18,003 nucleotides of DNA from CAZWBR01 sp964404205 (GCA_964404205.1 CAYOJD010000068.1:1-18003), one strand, 5' to 3'; positions 1 through 7,871 are shown, counted from the stretch's first letter. Notes: generated by a model from the sequence alone, not told the origin. A program made the numbers and translations.

Positions 1-80
1 AGACTTTCGATGTTAAAGGTTGGACCCGTTGTTACTTTGCCGCAATATGGCTTTCTTTGCGGCTGATTTAAAAAAAGAGC

Positions 81-1715
81 ATGATTTCAGTTGACGGATT
101 GGCCGTAGCGTTTGGCGGCACCACACTTTTCAAGGATATCTCATTTGTAATTAACGACAAAGACCGCATTGCGCTGATGGGTAAAAACGGCGCAGGCAAA
201 TCGACTTTGCTGAAGATTATTGCCGGGGCACAGGCCCCCACACGCGGCAGGGTGGCTGCCCCAAAAGATGCAGTAATTTCCTATCTGCCGCAGCACCTGA
301 TGACCGATAACGACCGTACGGTCTTCGAAGAGACAGCTCAGGCCTTTGCCCATATCCACCGGATGCAGGCCCGTATCGATGAACTGAACCACGAAATGGC
401 CACCCGTACCGACTACGAATCGGAGAGCTATTACCAACTGATTGAAGAGGTTTCGGCCTTAAGCGAAAAATTCTACTCGATTGAGGAGACCAACTACGAG
501 GCCGAAGTAGAGAAAATTCTGCTGGGTCTCGGTTTCGAACGCGAGGAGTTTCAGCGTCCGACCAGCGAATTGAGCGGTGGCTGGCGTATGCGCATCGAGC
601 TGGCCAAGCTTTTGTTGCAGAAGCCCGACCTGATTTTGCTGGATGAGCCGACCAACCATCTCGATATTGAATCGATACAATGGCTCGAAGAGTTCCTCAC
701 CAACAGCGCGAAGGCGGTAATGGTTATCTCGCACGACCGCGCCTTTGTCGACAATATCACCACGCGCACCATCGAGGTAACGATGGGACGTATCTACGAT
801 TACAAAGTCAACTATTCGAAATATCTCGAACTGCGCAAAGAACGTCGCGAGCAACAACAGAAAGCTTACGATGAGCAACAGAAAATGATTGCCGAAACCG
901 AAGAGTTTATCGAACGGTTCAAAGGCACCTATTCGAAGACCCTTCAGGTGCAGTCGCGGGTAAAGATGCTCGAAAAACTGGAGTTGGTAGAGGTTGACGA
1001 AGAGGACACTTCTGCGCTGCGGCTAAAGTTTCCACCGGCCCCGCGCTCGGGTAACTTCCCGGTCATTGTCGATGGAGTATCGAAAAGCTACGACGACAAG
1101 CTGATTTTCAAAGACGCATCGCTCTCCATCGAGCGGGGCGAAAAGGTAGCTTTTGTTGGCCGAAACGGCGAAGGAAAATCGACCCTGGTAAAAGCCATAA
1201 TGAACCAGATTGATTTTGAAGGCAAGCTCTCGCTCGGCCATAACACCATGATTGGCTATTTCGCGCAGAACGAAGCCTCGCTGCTCGACGAAGAAAACAG
1301 CGTGTATCAGACCATCGACGATGTGGCCAAAGGGGATATTCGTACCAAAATCAAAGATATTCTGGGTGCCTTTATGTTTGGTGGCGACAGTTGGACCAAG
1401 AAAGTCAGGGTGCTTTCGGGTGGCGAACGAACCCGTCTGGCAATGATTAAACTTTTGCTTGAGCCAGTCAATCTGCTGATTCTCGATGAGCCTACCAACC
1501 ACCTCGACCTGCGAACAAAAGATATCCTAAAAAGCGCTTTGCAGGATTTCGACGGCACCTTGATTCTGGTCTCACACGATCGTGATTTTTTGAGCGGACT
1601 GGTATCGAAAGTGTATGAATTTGGCCATAAACAGGTAAAAGAACACCTGGGCGATATCCACGATTTCCTTGAAAAGAAAAAAATGGAAAACTTACGGGAA
1701 ATTGAAAGAAGATGA
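81..1715 (+). CDS. ABC-F family ATPase (translation-associated, duplicated ATP-binding cassette)
   Basis: A 544-residue soluble protein with two ABC ATPase domains in tandem and no membrane segment, the hallmark of the ABC-F family. Members of this family act on ribosomes, usually at the E site, to rescue stalled translation or give antibiotic protection, rather than transporting anything. Domain 1 has Walker A GKNGAGKST (34-42), signature LSGGW (164-168), Walker B LILLDEP (184-190) and the switch histidine in SHDR (217-220). A charged helical linker (about 235-315) is the usual P-site tRNA interaction motif region. Domain 2 has Walker A GRNGEGKST (360-368), signature LSGGERT (445-451), Walker B LLILDEP (465-471) and SHD (498-500). 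Both catalytic glutamates are present. It lacks the long C-terminal coiled coil of Uup, so it resembles the YbiT/YdiF-type branch. The ATG follows AAAAAAAGAGC; an imperfect -7 element may lie at 52-59. It converges on the OmpA-family gene, with no clear terminator between them. Whether it is housekeeping or resistance cannot be told from sequence. Confidence 0.95.
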   Translation: MISVDGLAVAFGGTTLFKDISFVINDKDRIALMGKNGAGKSTLLKIIAGAQAPTRGRVAAPKDAVISYLPQHLMTDNDRTVFEETAQAFAHIHRMQARIDELNHEMATRTDYESESYYQLIEEVSALSEKFYSIEETNYEAEVEKILLGLGFEREEFQRPTSELSGGWRMRIELAKLLLQKPDLILLDEPTNHLDIESIQWLEEFLTNSAKAVMVISHDRAFVDNITTRTIEVTMGRIYDYKVNYSKYLELRKERREQQQKAYDEQQKMIAETEEFIERFKGTYSKTLQVQSRVKMLEKLELVEVDEEDTSALRLKFPPAPRSGNFPVIVDGVSKSYDDKLIFKDASLSIERGEKVAFVGRNGEGKSTLVKAIMNQIDFEGKLSLGHNTMIGYFAQNEASLLDEENSVYQTIDDVAKGDIRTKIKDILGAFMFGGDSWTKKVRVLSGGERTRLAMIKLLLEPVNLLILDEPTNHLDLRTKDILKSALQDFDGTLILVSHDRDFLSGLVSKVYEFGHKQVKEHLGDIHDFLEKKKMENLREIERR

Positions 1716-1769
1716 TGAATTTGGAATGATGAGTTAGGAACGACACGACACCCCAGTTGTTCATTCGAC

Positions 1770-3719
1770 TTACTTTTCCGCTGAAAGTTGCACCACCTTC
1801 ATCTCGGTCCTGCGGTTTTGGGCGCGCCCTTGTTCGGTGCGGTTGTCGCCTGCCGGCTGCGAATAGCCATATCCGCGACTGACCATTCGCGATGAATCAA
1901 TCCCACTTTCCTTTAGCCTGACGACAACTGCCTCAGCCCGTTTTTCCGAAAGGGTGATGTTATGGGCTTCGCTACCGGTAAGGTCGGTATGGCCGCCAAT
2001 TTCAATTTTAAGCGTAGGGTTTTGCTGCATAAAGGCAACAATTTCGGCAAGCTGGAGATCCGATTCCGGCTTCAGTTGCCACGAGTCGGTAGCAAAAAAG
2101 ATATTGGAGAGTACGGTAGATTTATTCAGTTCAATTTTTTCCAGTCCAATTTCGAGAGTCAGCGGGTCATTAACGGAATGAATATCCTGCAGGTCGAAAT
2201 GGAAAGAGCGAAAAAGATAACCGGGCTGCGAGATACTTAATCCGTACAATTTGCCTGCCGGCAGACAAAAGAGAAACTCCCCGTCGTTTTCGAACGGGTA
2301 GATATGGCGCACCGGCAGTTGGTCGTTCAGATTATTCAACAACAAATCGGGTTTTAGCAACGCTTTGTTTTGGGCATCGACTACACGGCCTTTCACATAA
2401 GCAACTTTTCCGGGTTGAACCATTTCGGGCAAATTGAAAAAGAGAATGTCGCGCCCCTGCGTCATTTCGTTATCGGCAGTGTACCAGGCTTTGCTACCGG
2501 AGACCTCTACCACCAGCCCCTCCTCATGGCCATGGGTATTGATGGGGAAACCCAGATTGAGCACCGAATCGGTTGTTGCTCCGGTAATCTCTGTTTTAAA
2601 TAGGTCGGCACCACCCATTCCGGGCCAGCCATCCGAAGCAAAATAGAGCGAACGGCCATCGGCATGGATAAAAGGCGAAAAGTCGTTACCCGAAGTATTG
2701 ACAACTTCCACATTGGTCACTTTCCCGTAAACCGGTAACCCTTCGGGGGTAACACCCAGCTTCTCGGCCCGCCAGATATCCATTTTGCCTTTTCCTCCTG
2801 CCCTGCTGCTGACAAAGTAGAGAAAACGTCCATCGGCAGAGATAGCGGGTTGCGACTCCCATGATTTGCTATTGACGGGTTCGCCAAGGTTTACCGGCTC
2901 GCTCCACGTTCCTTTTTGATTGACCGACATATAGATATCGCAGCTTCCTAATCCATCGCTACGGTTACATGCCGTGAAAAAGAGCAATCGCCCGTCAGCC
3001 GAGAGAGACTGAGCCCCCTCGTTATCGTCGCTGTTGACTGGTGGCCCCAGCAGGACAGCGGTTTGCCAGTTTGCACTGTCGCAAACAGAGATCCAAAAAT
3101 CCTCCTGAGGTTGGGCAATGGTACGCCCCAGCGAATCGGCTTTCACCAGGCGGGTAAAAACCAAACGGTTAGCCTCGCCATTCAGGCTTGGCCAATATTC
3201 GTCGTTGGCACTATTAATGGCTGTTCCCGGGTTAACGGGTCGAAAAGCAACCGGATGGTCTGCCGCTTTAGCCGCAAAGGCATAGCAGGCTTTCAAGGCT
3301 TGTTCTTCGACTGTAAGATTGGTTTTAAGCCGGTTATAGTTGTCGAAGCTGAGTTTTGCCGCGGCATAATCGCCCTTGAGATAAAGTAATTCCGACAGAA
3401 ACTTGTATCCGTTGGGATATTGATCTCCCGAAACTTGAAGCCCATCGGTCAACATGGCCACCTCTTCATCAAAACGATTATCGGCATGGTAAATATCGGC
3501 CAGCGCAAAATAGGCCAAATAAAAACCGGGGTCAGTTTTGATAAGTTGTTGCAACATGGCAGCCGACTTTTTTGCATCTCCTTCTCGGTAGCTTTGTAGT
3601 GCCTCGTTGTAACTGATCGTTGATTTGGAAAGCGGTTTAGCCTTTGGCTGTGCGGGAAGAGAAAGGGAGGCCAGCCAAACGGTAGTCAACAATAAAATAT
3701 ATCGAATGGAGAATGTCAT
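1770..3719 (-). CDS. OmpA-family envelope protein with TPR, PD40 beta-propeller, CRD-like domain and peptidoglycan-binding domain
   Basis: About 649 residues. The N-terminus (MTFSIRYILLLTTVWLASLS, then LPAQ) is a signal peptide without a lipobox cysteine, so export by signal peptidase I is expected. In order there follow a TPR-like helical region (about 35-135); a PD40/WD40-like propeller (about 165-430) with repeats such as SADGRLLFFT, SADGRFLYFVSS and HADGRSLYFAS; a beta-sandwich region beginning KGRVVDAQNK (about 443-530) resembling a carboxypeptidase regulatory domain; and an OmpA C-terminal domain (about 538-644) with HTDLTGSEAHN, LSEKRAEAV and NRRTEM, including the Asp and Arg that bind diaminopimelate. 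The order TPR-propeller-CRD-OmpA matches PorE of the type IX secretion system, though PorE is a lipoprotein; involvement in that system here is only inference. The frame extends to a TTG at 3722, but the ATG at 3719 is preferred because it starts the signal peptide directly. A very good promoter lies at 3744-3774. Confidence 0.92.
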   Translation of the reverse strand: MTFSIRYILLLTTVWLASLSLPAQPKAKPLSKSTISYNEALQSYREGDAKKSAAMLQQLIKTDPGFYLAYFALADIYHADNRFDEEVAMLTDGLQVSGDQYPNGYKFLSELLYLKGDYAAAKLSFDNYNRLKTNLTVEEQALKACYAFAAKAADHPVAFRPVNPGTAINSANDEYWPSLNGEANRLVFTRLVKADSLGRTIAQPQEDFWISVCDSANWQTAVLLGPPVNSDDNEGAQSLSADGRLLFFTACNRSDGLGSCDIYMSVNQKGTWSEPVNLGEPVNSKSWESQPAISADGRFLYFVSSRAGGKGKMDIWRAEKLGVTPEGLPVYGKVTNVEVVNTSGNDFSPFIHADGRSLYFASDGWPGMGGADLFKTEITGATTDSVLNLGFPINTHGHEEGLVVEVSGSKAWYTADNEMTQGRDILFFNLPEMVQPGKVAYVKGRVVDAQNKALLKPDLLLNNLNDQLPVRHIYPFENDGEFLFCLPAGKLYGLSISQPGYLFRSFHFDLQDIHSVNDPLTLEIGLEKIELNKSTVLSNIFFATDSWQLKPESDLQLAEIVAFMQQNPTLKIEIGGHTDLTGSEAHNITLSEKRAEAVVVRLKESGIDSSRMVSRGYGYSQPAGDNRTEQGRAQNRRTEMKVVQLSAEK

Positions 3720-3743
3720 CAATTGGTTTTTATAATCGTTCCG

Positions 3744-3774
3744 CTAAAGTACAATTTAGGCGTTAACTGTCAAA
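3744..3774 (-). promoter_or_regulatory. Bacteroidota-type promoter for the OmpA-family gene
   Basis: On the minus strand it reads TTTG (3774-3771), a 19-base spacer, then TACTTTAG (3751-3744), a 7/8 match to TAnnTTTG with the preferred spacing. The predicted transcript start is near 3737, leaving a leader of under 20 bases before the ATG at 3719. Confidence 0.7.
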
Positions 3775-3868
3775 CAGAGCAACAAGAAGGTGTAGCGGCA
3801 AGAGAGTTAAACGGTGAAATCAAGTATATTAATTCACCATTAATTTTAGGTTTAGCAGGGGCTTCAGG

Positions 3869-3899
3869 TTCGAAATGCGGTATAAATTCATTATCTTCG
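3869..3899 (+). promoter_or_regulatory. Probable promoter for the aldolase gene
   Basis: TTCG (3869-3872), 19-base spacer, TATCTTCG (3892-3899). Each element differs by one base from TTTG and TAnnTTTG, and the spacing is exact. The predicted transcript start is near 3905, giving a leader of roughly 40 bases that is AT-rich just before the ATG. Confidence 0.5.
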
Positions 3900-3947
3900 C
3901 CATGAAAATTCAAATGTTATTTATTAATCTCAAATTCTGATATTAAA

Positions 3948-4952
3948 ATGGCAATTAGCTACAAAGAATTAGGTTTGGTGAACACCAAAGAAATGTTTGC
4001 CAAAGCGGTTGCAGGCGGATATGCTATTCCGGCTTTCAACTTCAACAATATGGAACAGTTGCAGGCCATCATCAAAGCTTGTGTTGAAACCAATTCGCCG
4101 GTCATCCTTCAGGTATCTAAAGGAGCCCGTGAATATGCCAACCAGACATTGTTGCGTTATATGGCGCAAGGAGCTGTTGAGTACGCCAAAGAAATCAGTG
4201 GCGGCGCAGGTATCCCGATTGTTCTCCACCTCGACCATGGCGACAGCTTCGAAACCTGTAAAGCTTGTATCGATTCAGGCTTCTCTTCAGTTATGATTGA
4301 TGGTTCGCACCACCCATACGAAAAGAATATCGAATTGACCAAACAGGTTGTTGAATATGCTCACGCCCGCGGCGTAACTGTAGAAGGCGAACTGGGTGTT
4401 TTGGCCGGTATCGAAGACGATGTGGTAGCAGCCAAATCGGTTTATACCCAGCCCGATCAGGTTGAAGATTTCGTGAGCAAAACCGGTGTTGACTCACTGG
4501 CAATCTCTATTGGTACTTCACACGGAGCCAACAAATTCACACCTGCACAGTGTACCCGTAACGAAGATGGCGTATTGATTCCGCCACCGCTCCGTTTCGA
4601 CATCCTTGAAGAGATCGAAAAACGCCTTCCCGGCTTCCCGATTGTTCTTCACGGTGCCTCTTCTGTTCCTGCCGATCTCGTTAAATCAATCAACGAAAAT
4701 GGTGGGGCATTGAAAGATGCAGTAGGTATTCCTGAATCGCAACTTCGCAGGGCGGCGGCTTCGGCAGTTTGCAAAATTAACATCGACTCAGATGGTCGTT
4801 TGGCAATGACTGCTGCTATTCGTAAAGTATTCGCCACCAATCCGGCCGAATTCGACCCACGTAAGTACCTCGGTCCTGCACGCGAATCGCTGAAAGAGTT
4901 GTACAAAGCCAAAATCGTTAACGTATTGGGCTCAAACAACGCATCGAAATAA
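3948..4952 (+). CDS. fba: Class II fructose-bisphosphate aldolase
   Basis: A 334-residue cytoplasmic, zinc-dependent aldolase that interconverts fructose 1,6-bisphosphate with glyceraldehyde 3-phosphate and dihydroxyacetone phosphate in glycolysis and gluconeogenesis. The (beta/alpha)8 barrel signatures are complete: HLDHGDS (94-100) with the catalytic Asp96 and zinc ligand His97, VEGELG (145-150), GTSHG with zinc ligand His192, LHGASS with zinc ligand His235, and the phosphate-binding NID at 278-280. The C-terminal region (DPRKYLGPARESLKELY) and the length of about 334 residues fit the longer class IIB-like branch common in Bacteroidota. The clean ATG follows an AT-rich leader, as usual in this phylum. 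It is a single-gene unit with a promoter at 3869-3899 and a strong terminator at 4968-5005. Nothing in the sequence looks degraded or transferred. Confidence 0.97.
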   Translation: MAISYKELGLVNTKEMFAKAVAGGYAIPAFNFNNMEQLQAIIKACVETNSPVILQVSKGAREYANQTLLRYMAQGAVEYAKEISGGAGIPIVLHLDHGDSFETCKACIDSGFSSVMIDGSHHPYEKNIELTKQVVEYAHARGVTVEGELGVLAGIEDDVVAAKSVYTQPDQVEDFVSKTGVDSLAISIGTSHGANKFTPAQCTRNEDGVLIPPPLRFDILEEIEKRLPGFPIVLHGASSVPADLVKSINENGGALKDAVGIPESQLRRAAASAVCKINIDSDGRLAMTAAIRKVFATNPAEFDPRKYLGPARESLKELYKAKIVNVLGSNNASK

Positions 4953-4967
4953 GCGTTATAAATTCAT

Positions 4968-5005
4968 AAAAAGAGCTGTCTCCAATTGGGGGCAGCTTTT
5001 TTTTT
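4968..5005 (+). terminator. Rho-independent terminator after fba
   Basis: A long hairpin starting just after the aldolase stop: the left arm AAAAAGAGCTGTCTCC (4968-4983), an AATT loop and the right arm GGGGGCAGC with a run of nine T (4997-5005). All 16 positions can pair if G-T wobbles are allowed. It isolates fba from the histidine kinase downstream. Confidence 0.9.
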
Positions 5006-5037
5006 ACACCTAGCCGTGCTAAAAAGGTCACTTAAAA

Positions 5038-5067
5038 TTTGTTTTTTTTTATTTTTTTCTAATTTTG
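5038..5067 (+). promoter_or_regulatory. Bacteroidota-type promoter for the histidine kinase gene
   Basis: TTTG (5038-5041), 18-base T-rich spacer, TAATTTTG (5060-5067), a perfect match to both consensus elements. The predicted transcript start is near 5073, giving a leader of about 80 bases before the kinase start at 5152, long compared with most leaders in this window. Confidence 0.7.
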
Positions 5068-5151
5068 AGAAGAGTTGATTTTCACTGCCGTACAAACAAC
5101 CAACTTGCACAAAGGACAGCTTATGCTTACCGACACTTTGACAGTGACTAA

Positions 5152-6465
5152 ATGCAAATTGCAAAACAAAATGGAATGGAGAAAAGAATAGTTGGCACCT
5201 TGCACGATGAAATTTCGCGAGGGGTAAAGAAGGAGGATAATCAACCTGATATTCCGACAGAATTGAATCTTTTACCGGAAGATATAGGTGCTTTGCAGCA
5301 TAAAGTTCTTGAACTCATGCACGAGCAGGAAAAGACTCAACAGGAATTGAACCATTACAAAAGATTGGTTGACAATATCGTTGATGTTGTTTGGCAATAC
5401 AATTACTCCAAAGGTAAAATAACCTATATCAGTCCATCCATTTTCCAGATGTGCGGCTATCAACCAGACGAGATCCTAACCATCAATTCAAACAACCTGA
5501 TGCCCCCCGAATCGTGGCAGAAAATTGCTGAATTGGAAAACCTCTTTAGCCAACGCGGCAAACTTGCCAGCCATGAACCAAGCGTACTCAATCTTGACAT
5601 GGCCCATTATCACAAACTGGGTCATACAATTTGGATTGAGACCACCATTAGACTAATTACGGATAGTGAAGAGAATATCATCGAAGCCATTGGTGTAAGC
5701 CGTGATATAAATCAGTGGAAAAAAGATCAGCGGAAAATGGCTTTTTATGCCGAAGAACTTGAAAAAATCAATCTGGTCAAAGATCGGTTTTTCTCGATTA
5801 TCGCCCACGAACTGCGCGGCCCGGTAGGCAATATGGACAATTTTCTCGAATACCTTATCCGCAATTACGATTTACTGCAAAAAGGAAACCTGCTTGACGA
5901 TATTCAATTAATCAAAGAGTCGTCGCAATCGGTTTACGATCTGTTGGAGCGGCTTTTGGTGTGGGCACGTTCGCAAAAAAGCGAAATTGCGTTCACGCCG
6001 AAAATGCACAATATTTCACGGATTGTCGATTCGAACGCAAAACTTTACAGTATTGCTCTTAACGATAAAAAAATCAGGGTTGTCAATAATATATCGCCCG
6101 ATATTGTTGCTTATTTTGATTACGATATGATTAAAACAGTCATTCGAAACCTGATTAACAATGCAATTAAGTTTTCGCATATGGGTGGCGAAATTATCGC
6201 CTCAGCCAAATTTTTCAGCAAAGATATGTTGGTTATCAGCATTAAAGACAGTGGTATTGGGATTGACAAAAAAACAGCCGAAAACCTTTTCAGGCTTGAT
6301 GTGAACCAAAACAGCAGGCCAGGAACAAAAGGGGAAAAAGGGACAGGACTGGGTCTGATTCTTTGCAAGGATTTCGTTAAAAAACATGGCGGGAACATTT
6401 GGATTGAAAGCGAAAACGGAGCCGGGAGCTGTGCCAGCTTCACCATTCCGGTCGATCACAACTAA
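5152..6465 (+). CDS. PAS-domain sensor histidine kinase, soluble, no linked response regulator
   Basis: A 437-residue protein with no signal peptide or membrane helix, so the sensing is presumably cytoplasmic. A helical, coiled-coil-like stretch (about 45-72) leads into a PAS domain (about 73-190) with FQMCGYQPDEIL, ending in a PAC-like GVSRDINQWKKDQ. The HisKA domain follows, with phospho-acceptor His219 in IIAHELRGP. The ATPase domain has the N-box IRNLINNAIKFS (331-342), the G1 box DSGIGID (366-372) and the G2 box GEKGTGLGL (394-402). All catalytic motifs are intact, so it should be active. An in-frame TAA at 5149-5151 precedes the ATG at 5152; Met9 at 5176 is an alternative start, and neither has a clear Shine-Dalgarno sequence. 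No response regulator is adjacent, so the partner is unknown. The PAS ligand cannot be predicted. Transcription likely ends at the hairpin at 6567-6604. Confidence 0.93.
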   Translation: MQIAKQNGMEKRIVGTLHDEISRGVKKEDNQPDIPTELNLLPEDIGALQHKVLELMHEQEKTQQELNHYKRLVDNIVDVVWQYNYSKGKITYISPSIFQMCGYQPDEILTINSNNLMPPESWQKIAELENLFSQRGKLASHEPSVLNLDMAHYHKLGHTIWIETTIRLITDSEENIIEAIGVSRDINQWKKDQRKMAFYAEELEKINLVKDRFFSIIAHELRGPVGNMDNFLEYLIRNYDLLQKGNLLDDIQLIKESSQSVYDLLERLLVWARSQKSEIAFTPKMHNISRIVDSNAKLYSIALNDKKIRVVNNISPDIVAYFDYDMIKTVIRNLINNAIKFSHMGGEIIASAKFFSKDMLVISIKDSGIGIDKKTAENLFRLDVNQNSRPGTKGEKGTGLGLILCKDFVKKHGGNIWIESENGAGSCASFTIPVDHN

Positions 6466-6566
6466 AGAATAATACCTTGAATTATAACTATTCGAAAACG
6501 AAAAAACAGCCGCTATTCTGATCGCTTTAGTTATCGGGTCGGAAAAAAATACTACGGCATTCAAGC

Positions 6567-6604
6567 AAAAAAGGCTGTAAATCGTATAATTTACAGCCTT
6601 TTTC
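6567..6604. terminator. Bidirectional terminator between the histidine kinase gene and tRNA-Arg
   Basis: An inverted repeat of 15 paired bases: AAAAAGGCTGTAAAT (6568-6582) and ATTTACAGCCTTTTT (6589-6603), with a 6-base loop. T-tracts occur on both strands, so it can stop the kinase transcript (+) and the tRNA-Arg transcript (-). It begins within two bases of the tRNA 3' end. Confidence 0.85.
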
Positions 6605-6605
6605 G

Positions 6606-6678
6606 TGATCCAACTTGGACTCGAACCAAGAACCTACAGCTTAGAAGGCTGTTGCTCTATCCATTGAGCTATTGGACC
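6606..6678 (-). tRNA. tRNA-Arg (anticodon UCU)
   Basis: Reading the minus strand from 6678, a 73-base cloverleaf is seen: acceptor arms GGTCCAA and TTGGATC pair over 7 bases (one G-T), with discriminator A. The D-arm contains TAGCTCAATGGATAGAGCA. The anticodon stem is ACAGC/GCTGT around the loop CTTCTAA, giving anticodon TCT (6643-6645), which reads AGA arginine codons. The T-loop is TTCGAGT. CCA is not encoded. The gene lies between the asnA terminator and a hairpin terminator, and probably has its own promoter at 6694-6723. Confidence 0.96.
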
Positions 6679-6693
6679 ATTGCTAATGCGGTG

Positions 6694-6723
6694 CAAAAAT
6701 AGAAAAAAACGCTCAACAAGAAA
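6694..6723 (-). promoter_or_regulatory. Probable promoter for tRNA-Arg
   Basis: On the minus strand: TTTC (6723-6720), an 18-base spacer and TATTTTTG (6701-6694). The -7 element matches TAnnTTTG perfectly; the -33 element matches 3 of 4. The predicted start is near 6687, nine or so bases before the mature tRNA 5' end. The whole -33/spacer region lies inside the asnA terminator hairpin. Confidence 0.5.
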
Positions 6724-6742
6724 GTTGCGGGGCGTTTTTTTC
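6702..6742 (-). terminator. Terminator after asnA
   Basis: Inverted repeat GAAAAAAACGC (6702-6712) and GCGTTTTTTTC (6732-6742), 11 perfect pairs, plus an inner CAAC/GTTG (6714-6717 with 6724-6727) across a small asymmetric bulge. On the minus strand it follows the asnA stop codon by 15 bases and ends in T7. Confidence 0.75.
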
Positions 6743-6756
6743 TGTTTAATCGTGGT

Positions 6757-7791
6757 TTATACCATGAAAATATTACGCTCGGCACATTGTTTTACCATCT
6801 CATCGGGCCAAATGCTTGCCTGGACTTCGCCAATATGGGCTTTCCGTAGGAAGAACATACAAAGGCGTGACTGACCAATACCACCACCAATGGTAAGCGG
6901 AAGCTCATCTTTCAATAACTTTTTGTGGAAGAACAACTCCTTACGTTCCTGAGCACCCGAAATCTCCAACTGCTTAAGCAAAGCCTCCTTGTCGACCCGG
7001 ATACCCATCGAAGATAATTCAAACGGCTGCTCCAGTACCGGATTCCAGACCAAAATATCGCCGTTCAGGCCCAAAAAACCATCACTGTTAGGCGTTGTCC
7101 AGTCATCATAATCAGGAGCACGGCCATCGTGAATTTCACCATTCGTAAGTTTTCCTCCAATACCTATAATGAATACCGCACCATGCTCTTTGGTGATTTC
7201 GTATTCCCGCTGTTTGGGTGTCAGTTTTGGAAATTTTGCCAGTAACTCTTCTGCATGAACGAAATAAATTTCTTCCGGCAATATCGGTTTAATCGTCGGA
7301 TAATTTTCATAGACAATAAATTCGGTGCGAAGCAAAACCGCATAAATCTGCTTGACAACCTTTTTCAAAGTATCGACATTGCGTTGCTTGGCCGAAATCA
7401 CTTTTTCCCAGTCCCATTGATCGACGTAGAGTGAATGAATATTCGATAGCTCTTCGTCGGGCCTGATGGCATTCATATCGGTATAAAGTCCATAGCCAGT
7501 GGGGATTCCATAATTGGCAAGCATCAGTCGTTTCCATTTGGCCAGCGACTGAACCACTTCGGCTTGCTCACCCCCCATATCCTTTACGGCAAACGAGACT
7601 GCCTTTTCGATACCGTTAAGATCGTCGTTAATACCGGTACCTTTTTTAACAAATAGTGGTGCGGTTACCCTGCGGAGGCGAAGTTCGGCCGAAAGGTTCT
7701 CCTGAAAAAAATCTTTGATAAACTTAATGGCTTTTTCGGTCTGTTTCAGATCGAGTTTTGCCTTATAATTCTCCGGGAAAATTAGTTTCAT
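6757..7791 (-). CDS. asnA: Aspartate-ammonia ligase (ammonia-dependent asparagine synthetase A)
   Basis: A 344-residue cytoplasmic enzyme making asparagine from aspartate, ammonia and ATP (releasing AMP and pyrophosphate), related to class II aminoacyl-tRNA synthetases. The family blocks are all visible: GTGINDDLNGIEKAV (52-66), VVQSLAKWKRLML (79-91), GLYTDMNAIRPDE (101-113), HSLYVDQWDWEKV (118-130), GAVFIIGIGGKL, RAPDYDDW, LNGDILVWNPVL with FELSSMGIRVD, and the motif 3-like IGGGIGQSRLCMFFL. The length is close to the 330 residues of E. coli AsnA, and no key block is missing. It has its own -7 element upstream (7830-7837) and a terminator downstream at 6702-6742. The tRNA downstream is for arginine, not asparagine, so there is no functional link by codon. 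Confidence 0.97.
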   Translation of the reverse strand: MKLIFPENYKAKLDLKQTEKAIKFIKDFFQENLSAELRLRRVTAPLFVKKGTGINDDLNGIEKAVSFAVKDMGGEQAEVVQSLAKWKRLMLANYGIPTGYGLYTDMNAIRPDEELSNIHSLYVDQWDWEKVISAKQRNVDTLKKVVKQIYAVLLRTEFIVYENYPTIKPILPEEIYFVHAEELLAKFPKLTPKQREYEITKEHGAVFIIGIGGKLTNGEIHDGRAPDYDDWTTPNSDGFLGLNGDILVWNPVLEQPFELSSMGIRVDKEALLKQLEISGAQERKELFFHKKLLKDELPLTIGGGIGQSRLCMFFLRKAHIGEVQASIWPDEMVKQCAERNIFMV

Positions 7792-7829
7792 CTTATGGTT
7801 AAATTAATTCATTGATTTTTAAACGAAGG

Positions 7830-7837
7830 CAAACTTA
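7830..7837 (-). promoter_or_regulatory. -7 promoter element for asnA
   Basis: TAAGTTTG on the minus strand, a perfect TAnnTTTG match, 39 bases before the asnA ATG. The -33 partner is unclear: a TTTG occurs with a 15-base spacer, shorter than usual. Confidence 0.45.
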
Positions 7838-7871
7838 AAAAGTTTTCTTTATCAAACCACAATTCAGTCAA

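Noticed and set aside
1..80. Possible end of an upstream gene or a tRNA at the left edge
   Set aside because: No frame or cloverleaf can be supported in 80 bases; only weak -7-like elements (TTACTTTG at 32-39, TTTCTTTG at 52-59) are seen.
141..1502. Several minus-strand open frames of 70-160 codons inside the ABC-F gene
   Set aside because: They mirror a strongly coding, conserved plus-strand gene and resemble no protein family; they are shadow frames. The same applies to frames inside the OmpA, aldolase, EEP and HtpG genes.
3902..3940. 12-codon frame just upstream of the aldolase start
   Set aside because: Its ATG lies at or before the predicted transcript start (about 3905), so it is probably not in the mRNA.
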